Position numbers and translations under genes: made by a program. Below, piece after piece: positions 7,801-11,737 of a DNA stretch of 11,737 bases. Source of the DNA: CAYOBW01 sp964402115 (GTDB lineage Bacteria; Verrucomicrobiota; Kiritimatiellia; UBA8416; CAYOBW01); NCBI GenBank assembly GCA_964402115.1, contig CAYOBW010000223.1, positions 1 to 11,737 on the forward strand, read 5' to 3'. How positions within the stretch are numbered: the first letter of the stretch is position 1; each line of letters starts with the position of its first letter. The notes under the pieces were generated by a model, which worked only from the letters and a program-made list of their open reading frames with translations, made no database searches and had not been told where the DNA came from.

Positions 7801-8170
7801 CCTGGCCATGGCCGGCTGGGATCGTCGTCCGCGCGTGGAGCACCCGGTGCCGTGGGAGACGTGGCAGGAACCGGGCGTGGGTTTGGAGCGGTTCTACGTG
7901 TCGCCGACGCCCGGGGAGTTGGCCGGGCATCTCGACGACGCGCTGGCGTGGGCGCGCGCCAGGCCCGCCGTGTGTCCGGCGCAGACCGTACTCGTGTATG
8001 CCTGGAACGAGCACGACGAGGGCGGTTGGCTGTGCCCGACGCGCGGGGCGGACGGAAACCCGGACGCGTCGCGGCTGGCGGCCATCGCCGCCATGCGGGG
8101 GCGCGACGAGAACCGGCAGCCGCGTGGCGCGGTGGAGCGCCCCGCGGCCGCGACGGGGGCCGCGCCATGA
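4829..8170 (+). CDS. Secreted multidomain protein: two GH99-like barrels separated by a LamG domain
   Basis: A 1113-residue protein. Start 4829 is chosen because it gives a signal peptide (MKPLFDKCSGYRKR, then a hydrophobic Ala/Leu stretch). The open frame begins at 4745, and no strong ribosome binding site supports either. After an Ig-like region (about 40-140) comes a WbsX/GH99-like barrel (about 163-515) with DWETKWAVEHGISFFIYCWY (208-227), YFKHPGYLKVDNKPVLFIY and NWNEWGEG (455-462). A LamG jellyroll spans about 534-735 (GRWTFDEEPD, WVHLAGTFDGATMRIYVDG, LDDVRLYDRALT). A second, different barrel spans about 745-1080: VGAIRWDAWH (745), GIDYWAFLLYDE, RPLLYLFRIQ, GWDRRPR (996-1002) and YAWNEHDEGGWLCPT, with its WNE at 1059-1061. 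GH99 enzymes are endo-acting mannosidases/mannanases; the WbsX-like relatives are poorly characterised, so substrate is open. The family call is good and the catalytic role is inferred. Confidence 0.75.
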   Translation: MKPLFDKCSGYRKRFSFSSAALTLLALTAGAALTAAGDAPLRIARFEPEANVCRAGRPEPLVAELENLAGRDLVLRARVSAPAGVRVAGATQQVAVASGNWVTLRWQTAAAEACGGEFALEIETDGQPAGRAAIRVCFLPPLPGRPPGGEAGGYIPDPQPAPTDILVGAHHCPLWESDKPNMWLNVLKHPERTPALGFYSQENPEVADWETKWAVEHGISFFIYCWYRAGQGGPVKMNFGSGIHDALLKSRFVDRLKFTIMWENQSRGQAGVADEGDLMRNLLPFWMENYFKHPGYLKVDNKPVLFIYRPEFLADDLGGVANVAKAFAGMRQACREQGFDGLYLLGEYRGLDPNHLKLMRSLGLDYTFAYCWHVGGSPTPERASQAQMHYIRQTQALSVLPQVVTVSQAWSGWQDEGSIWKIPPADFERLLGQARDFIGTLPKEQLGSRMLLLDNWNEWGEGHYIAPYREYGFGYLDAVRKVFSSAPPAHVDLLPGDIGRGPYDRAIRGHFEREAQHRILAARAVFTPGAPAGLVGRWTFDEEPDSPVAFDHSGRRHGATLLRAARAPGLVGSALRCDGGCAVVPAAPHLTPSRALTVACWVQTDTPAQDNRWLVNRVFGGATATGYRLGVLGGHPCFEIPLTDWSHHLKAAAPLPVGRWVHLAGTFDGATMRIYVDGTEQGALERPGPLAPNGCHLVLGNYEVDHAAHFSGLLDDVRLYDRALTAAEVLAHGAEASRAADSATVGAIRWDAWHAPATNVAHGASGGPVKAMEASLDPARYRQRAPFFARVDAQDRLHIDGYTQEVVDREIGFARAGGIDYWAFLLYDEGNVMSQGLSLYLRSARKREVRFCAIAQAGVFGAPEAWPKGVERLVRLMQDPCYQTVCGTRPLLYLFRIQDEQLRAWGGTAGARRLFDGLRQAAKTAGLGDPYLVVMDYAVAQARRTAEAAGAEALSDYACSGNAPGAPYAELAAKARAFWGACAATGSQVVPLAMAGWDRRPRVEHPVPWETWQEPGVGLERFYVSPTPGELAGHLDDALAWARARPAVCPAQTVLVYAWNEHDEGGWLCPTRGADGNPDASRLAAIAAMRGRDENRQPRGAVERPAAATGAAP

Positions 8171-8247
8171 GCCTGGCCCCGATTCCGCACACTCGCGCGG
8201 ATCCGCGGAGCGTCGCCCGTGCCACGGCCGTTGCCCGTCGCGCCACC

Positions 8248-8318
8248 GGGGAGGGCGAGACGCCGTCGAGCCGTTCTCCTCACCCTTCTCACGGCTCGTG
8301 AGGACACTCGCCCTCCCC
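8248..8318. repeat. Nested perfect hairpin downstream of the double-barrel gene
   Basis: The outer 12-base arms are perfect: GGGGAGGGCGAG (8248-8259) and CTCGCCCTCCCC (8307-8318). Inside them, CGAGCCGT (8267-8274) pairs with ACGGCTCG (8291-8298). The structure begins 77 bases after the stop codon. It could act as a transcription barrier or be a REP-like palindrome. There is no T-run, so a classical intrinsic terminator is unlikely. Confidence 0.7.
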
Positions 8319-8370
8319 AAAGCGATGCAGGCCATGTTCCCCATTCCGCACCCACCCCCCGCTTCGCGTA

Positions 8371-8386
8371 CCCCTCCAAGGAGGGG
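8371..8386. repeat. Short GC-rich palindrome
   Basis: CCCCTCC and GGAGGGG are separated by AA, giving a 16-base perfect palindrome between the nested hairpin and the hexamer array. Its role is unknown; it may be a protein-binding site or a REP-like remnant. Confidence 0.6.
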
Positions 8387-8588
8387 AGCATGTTGTGGCT
8401 GAGCGCCTTACACACACTCACCCGTTCAACATGAGCGTTCCTTAGCGTTCATTGGCGGTTCAGCTGCTCCGTGGAGGGTCAATGGTTCTGTCGCAACGGG
8501 CGGTCAATGTCCAACGCCCGGCGTCATGGTGGCGAGCTGGCGAGCCTACCATGCGCGCCGTGTTGGCGCCGGGTCTATCGGTTTCCCA

Positions 8589-8699
8589 TCGGGGTCGGCG
8601 TCGGTATCGGTATCGGGGTCGTCCCTGTTCCTGCCTGACACCCCAGCCGACCTCGCAGCGGGATGTCGATACCGATCCCGATAGCGACGCCGACCCCGA
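8589..8699. repeat. Inverted TCGGNN hexamer array
   Basis: The left arm (8589-8622) is a run of hexamers TCGGGG, TCGGCG, TCGGTA, TCGGTA, TCGGGG. The right arm (8666-8699) is its inverted counterpart (CGATAC, CGATCC, CGATAG, CGACGC, CGACCC). Aligned over 34 bases the arms agree at 29 or 30 positions, with the outer 15 perfect (8589-8603 / 8685-8699). The 43-base centre carries no ORF of note. It has the same organisation as the GGTTAAG arrays but a different unit and no enclosed gene. Confidence 0.8.
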
Positions 8700-8792
8700 C
8701 GATCTCGCTCCTCCCGCCATCCCCTCTCTCAGAAGTCCTACGTTGGACGGCGCTCCCGCGCCGTCCCTGCGCACTGCCGGTCCGTCCGTGGA

Positions 8793-8818
8793 AGTCTCAG
8801 ACAAGCCAGTCTCAGACA
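8793..8818 (+). repeat. 11-base direct repeat AGTCTCAGACA, 15-base spacing
   Basis: AGTCTCAGACA occurs at 8793-8803 and again at 8808-8818, with four bases between. It ends 125 bases before the next gene's ATG. A tandem regulator site is possible but nothing else supports it. Confidence 0.5.
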
Positions 8819-8932
8819 CCTGCCGGTGGCCATAATGCCCAACGCCTGGAAACGCGTGTTGCGCCGTCAGCTGAACGGCTGATACCATCTCGGGCGCACA
8901 GGATGGATGAGCGAGCGGTGTGGCGAGGACAC

Positions 8933-8937
8933 GGAGG
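8933..8937 (+). promoter_or_regulatory. Ribosome binding site deciding the start of the last gene
   Basis: GGAGG is followed six bases later by ATG 8944. It favours this start, which opens directly on a signal peptide, over the in-frame ATG at 8920. Confidence 0.85.
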
Positions 8938-8943
8938 TGGGTC

Positions 8944-11559
8944 ATGCGTAACCGGGATTTGGCGGTCGCGGCCATGGTTGTCTGCTGGGCGGGTTTTTCC
9001 GCGCGCGCGGCCGTGACCGTTTACACCGACACGGTCACGCCCGCCACCCACACGCTGGTGCTCGAGGACTTCAACGACGGGGTTGCGAACTACACGGCCC
9101 TCAGCGCCGACGATTTCACAAGCGGCACGGAGACCAATGGCGCGGGGATCTTCGTGACCGCCGCGGGTGCCCTGGACCCGCAAATCATCTACAACCCGCA
9201 CGCGCCGACCTACGTCACCGACATCCACAAGTGGCTGCGCATGCGCGCCCAGGGCACGTCCGGCAACGCGACCTTTTTCCCGATGCCCGCAGCCGCCGCG
9301 ACGTCCATTGCCTACGGGCCGTACACGGTGGCGGCCTACGCGGAGCTGCGCGGGCCGTTCCCCAACCAGACGGCCGCCGTCCGCACGGGCTTCCGGTTCG
9401 ATCCGATCGGCGACAACGGGGGCACGTTCGGCTACGACTACTTCATGCTCGACACCTTCGAGACGCGCGGCCTCGGCGAGTGGGACCGGGCCGGTGACCA
9501 GGACGGGTGGCTCGTTGCCAACGTCACGAATACGGCTGTGGCCGGCAGCATCTTCAGCGGACAGGGCAGCGGCAACGGCGACGCGCAGATGAACAACGCG
9601 GCCACGTTCGACGCGAACGTGTTGAAGTACGTCGAGATCCGCATGCGCAACGCTCTGGCGGGAAACGGCATCCAGTTGTACTGGGCGCAGGGGGGCGGGT
9701 TCACCGGCGGCCAGTCGGTCATCCTCGGCGCCGGGGACGGCGCGTTCCACGTGTACCTCGTGGATTTCTCGCAGGAGGCGACGTGGGTCGGCACGAACAT
9801 GCGCCTGCGGCTGGACCCGTGCAACGCAGTCGACGCCACCTTCGATATCGACTACATCCGGCTGCGCGCGGCGGCCTTCTTGAACCCCAACACGTTTACG
9901 CAGGCAGGCGGTACGGACTGGAACACGGCGGACAACTGGAGCCTGGCCCGCGTCCCCTCCGGCGCGGAGCAGCCCGTGGTTGACGCGGGGCATGCGGCCG
10001 TGATCGCCGCGGCGGCGCCGGACGTCGGAGCGGTCGCCATCGGCGGCGGCGCCGCCGCGCTGCGCATCACGGCGGGCGGATCGCTCACGGTCGCGGGCGA
10101 TCTCAACGTCGGCAACATCGGCTCGGCGCTCCTCACGGTGGACGGCGGCGCGCTGGCGTGGTCGGGCGCCCTGCGCGTGCAGGCGGGCGGGTGTACGCTG
10201 GCGTTGGAAGGCCAGGCCGCCACGCTCACGGGCACGCGTAACGACGGCGGCATCGGCCTGGCCATCGGCGCCGGCGCCACGCTGGCCGTCAAACCCGGCG
10301 CCACGGGGGTCGCGCCCATCACGCTGGCGGGCAACGCGCTTTGCAGCCTGGCGCCCACCTCCGCGCTCTCCGTCGACCTGGGGGCCTACGGCGGCGGGGC
10401 AGCCACCAACACGCTCATCGTGCACAACGGCTATGCCGCCGCCAACGGCGCCTTCGGCAGCGTGTCGCTGGTCGGCGCCTGCGGGATGCGGGCGGCGGTA
10501 CGGTACAACCCAACCAGCGTGCAGCTGATCCTGACGCAGCAGGACTCCGTCCCGCTGGCCAACCCCAGCTTCGAGGACAATACCTTCGCCGGAGTCGGTT
10601 ACGGCACGCCGGCGGGCTGGTCGTCGACCGGCCCGGGGCAGTCGGGCGTCAACCCGTCGTCGACCGGTGCGTCGCCCTTCGCCAACAACGGAACCCGGCC
10701 GGACCGCGGCCGCGTGGGCTTCATCCAGGCCGACGGCACGCTGAGCCAGACGCTCGGCGGCCTGCAGCCCGGCGCGCGCTACTGGTGCCAGTTGTGGTAC
10801 AACGCCCGCACCGCCGACGGCGCCGGCGACCCGACGCTTGCCGTTTCCTACGCGGGCTCGGCCATCATGCCCGCGACGCTGAATCCGCCGGTCGGAGCGG
10901 GAGCCTACCACTTCACGAACATCGTGTTCGACGCGCCGTCCGCCTTCGGGGCGCTGACGCTGCAGAGCAGCGGGGGCGGCGCGGACAACAGCTCCCTCGT
11001 CGACGCCGTGTGCGTGCTGCGCCGTGACGAGTCCGAGGTGCCGATCGTCAACCCCAGCTTCGAAGCCAGCGGCCGCATCGCGGCCAACAACGGCCAGACC
11101 AACGGCGTGGCGGGCTGGAGCTTCTCAGCCAACAGCCTCCTGTCCGTGGGCGTTAACGATGCCAGCCAGCCCTTCTACAACAACGGCGTCACCACGGACG
11201 GCAACCTCGTGGCGCTGCTGCAGGACCTGCACGCGCTGAGCCAGTCGATCGGCGGCCTCCGCGTGGGCCAGCGCTACAGCCTTTCGTATGCTTACAACGC
11301 GCGGGCCGGATACGGCGCCCCGGTGCTCAAGGTCACCATCGGTGCGTTCACGGCCCAGGACGGTCCGGTCATGCCGTGCGAAGCGGCCGGCGCCCACACC
11401 CTGCCGTTCCACACCGCGAGCTTCACGTTCGACGCGGACGCGCCCACGCTGATCCTTACGTTCGCGCAGACCGGGGCGGCGACCGACCGCACGGTGCTCA
11501 TCGATGACATCCACCTCAGGGCCATACCCGACACGGGCACGGTGCTCATCGTGCGGTAG
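8944..11559 (+). CDS. Secreted all-beta protein with paired binding-like modules, function unknown
   Basis: An 871-residue protein. The signal peptide MRNRDLAVAAMVVCWAGFSARA has a likely cut after ARA. Residues about 22-165 and 166-305 look like two related beta-sandwiches: each has an R-M-R strand and ends in RxDP...F..DY..L (RFDP at 151, RLDP at 289). Residues about 316-530 start with a GGTDWNTADNWS motif and continue as Gly/Ala-rich short strands (ITAGGSLTVAGDLNVG), resembling the beta-helix-like part of large surface proteins. Residues about 535-697 and 698-865 are a second tandem pair, each opening NPSFE and containing ALSQSIGGL or TLSQTLGGL, a Y.NAR strand and a closing VD/DDI strand. 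This resembles CBM4/9- or DUF642-like galactose-binding folds. No catalytic motif, PEP-CTERM, membrane anchor or autotransporter barrel is visible. A role in glycan or surface binding is an inference. Confidence 0.75.
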   Translation: MRNRDLAVAAMVVCWAGFSARAAVTVYTDTVTPATHTLVLEDFNDGVANYTALSADDFTSGTETNGAGIFVTAAGALDPQIIYNPHAPTYVTDIHKWLRMRAQGTSGNATFFPMPAAAATSIAYGPYTVAAYAELRGPFPNQTAAVRTGFRFDPIGDNGGTFGYDYFMLDTFETRGLGEWDRAGDQDGWLVANVTNTAVAGSIFSGQGSGNGDAQMNNAATFDANVLKYVEIRMRNALAGNGIQLYWAQGGGFTGGQSVILGAGDGAFHVYLVDFSQEATWVGTNMRLRLDPCNAVDATFDIDYIRLRAAAFLNPNTFTQAGGTDWNTADNWSLARVPSGAEQPVVDAGHAAVIAAAAPDVGAVAIGGGAAALRITAGGSLTVAGDLNVGNIGSALLTVDGGALAWSGALRVQAGGCTLALEGQAATLTGTRNDGGIGLAIGAGATLAVKPGATGVAPITLAGNALCSLAPTSALSVDLGAYGGGAATNTLIVHNGYAAANGAFGSVSLVGACGMRAAVRYNPTSVQLILTQQDSVPLANPSFEDNTFAGVGYGTPAGWSSTGPGQSGVNPSSTGASPFANNGTRPDRGRVGFIQADGTLSQTLGGLQPGARYWCQLWYNARTADGAGDPTLAVSYAGSAIMPATLNPPVGAGAYHFTNIVFDAPSAFGALTLQSSGGGADNSSLVDAVCVLRRDESEVPIVNPSFEASGRIAANNGQTNGVAGWSFSANSLLSVGVNDASQPFYNNGVTTDGNLVALLQDLHALSQSIGGLRVGQRYSLSYAYNARAGYGAPVLKVTIGAFTAQDGPVMPCEAAGAHTLPFHTASFTFDADAPTLILTFAQTGAATDRTVLIDDIHLRAIPDTGTVLIVR

Positions 11560-11737
11560 GAACGTGCGCGCGGACAGGAAACGCGGGCAGGAATGCCCGC
11601 GCCACTTGGGTGGCCCGGTTGTGGTGACGTGCTCGTGCTCGATTCCCATGCGCCCCGCACACCTCGTTAGCGGGTTCATAAGAGCCCCCGACGTGAGGAG
11701 GGGGACGAGCTCGCGAAGGGGCCAGTCCGCCGCCTCA
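11560..11737. other. Gene-free tail of the window
   Basis: After the terminator-like hairpins, a weak stem CCCCC (11685-11689) / GGGGG (11700-11704) is visible. No start of a further gene can be supported before the window ends. Confidence 0.5.
11582..11614 (+). terminator. Two adjacent hairpins after the last gene, possible terminator
   Basis: CGCGGGCA (11582-11589) pairs with TGCCCGCG (11594-11601) across a GGAA loop. Next to it, GCCAC (11601-11605) pairs with GTGGC (11610-11614) across TTGG; the stems share base 11601. The first stem begins 23 bases after the stop codon. No T-run follows, so termination is plausible but not shown, and a REP-like repeat is the alternative. Confidence 0.5.

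Larger units (their letters stand above)
8171..8943. other. 773-base gene-free intergenic region with several palindromic repeats
   Basis: No convincing gene is present. An open frame at 8452-8835 translates the TCGGNN repeat into an Asp-rich string (DTDPDSDADPDD) and has no recognisable protein features. The region holds a nested hairpin (8248-8318), a CCCCTCC/GGAGGGG palindrome (8371-8386), an inverted hexamer array (8589-8699), an 11-base direct repeat (8793-8818) and the ribosome binding site of the next gene. No confident promoter was found. Confidence 0.7.

Noticed and set aside
4736..8344. 1202-codon open frame on the - strand
   Set aside because: Mirror-frame shadow of the double-barrel gene, with low-complexity Arg/Pro/Ala composition and no recognisable domain, while the + strand has clear GH99-like and LamG motifs.
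4766..8400. Inverted near-match AGCCACAATATG (4766-4777) and CATGTTGTGGCT (8389-8400) flanking the double-barrel gene
   Set aside because: Only 11 of 12 bases match, with no extension beyond; a chance match of this size is plausible in a window this long.
8452..8835. 127-codon + strand frame with an Asp-rich DTDPDSDADPDD stretch
   Set aside because: The Asp-rich part is only the translation of the hexamer array. The rest has no ribosome binding site or protein-like features.
8859..8888. Sigma-70-like promoter TTGCGC / TACCAT before the last gene
   Set aside because: The -35 matches at only three of six positions, and the promoter consensus for this organism is unknown.
8812..10911. 699-codon open frame on the - strand
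   Set aside because: Shadow of the last gene; Arg/Gly/Val-rich, no signal peptide or family motif.

Overview
The window reads as part of a GC-rich bacterial chromosome carrying secreted carbohydrate-degrading proteins. Every large protein is on the + strand and has an export signal, except the first, whose N-terminus lies outside the window. The mix of S1-type sulfatase, GH78-like rhamnosidase, GH99-like (WbsX-type) barrels, LamG/jellyroll and galactose-binding-like modules, with short-period intergenic repeats, fits the Planctomycetota-Verrucomicrobiota-Kiritimatiellota-Lentisphaerota group. That assignment is an inference from gene content. No rRNA, tRNA or phylogenetic marker is present.

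Layout. (1) 1-1031: 3' part of a sulfatase gene with an added C-terminal beta-sandwich. (2) 1059-1203: a heptamer repeat (AGGACGC / GCGTCCT) in inverted arrangement, running into the next signal-peptide coding region. (3) 1157-4165: a GH78-like alpha-L-rhamnosidase with a jellyroll domain inserted in front of its catalytic motif and a C-terminal discoidin-like domain. (4) 4271-4741: a compact cassette with a small four-helix-bundle (S23/IVS-like) gene between two inverted arrays of a GGTTAAG motif repeated every 12-14 bases. (5) 4829-8170: a large protein with two different GH99-like barrels separated by a LamG domain. (6) 8171-8943: a 773-base gene-free stretch with a nested hairpin, a palindrome, an inverted TCGGNN hexamer array and an 11-base direct repeat. 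(7) 8944-11559: a secreted all-beta protein with two tandem pairs of binding-like modules around a beta-helix-like centre. (8) 11560-11737: two adjacent hairpins and no supported gene.

Function. The sulfatase, rhamnosidase and GH99-like enzymes could together take apart a sulfated, rhamnose-containing polysaccharide outside the cytoplasm, and the last protein may bind substrate or cell surface. No SusC/SusD pair, transporter or regulator is visible, so this is not a Bacteroidetes-style locus within these limits. The most unusual signals are the four-helix cassette with its inverted arrays, the presence of three unrelated inverted short-period repeats in three intergenic regions, and the rearranged domain architectures of the rhamnosidase and the double-barrel protein.
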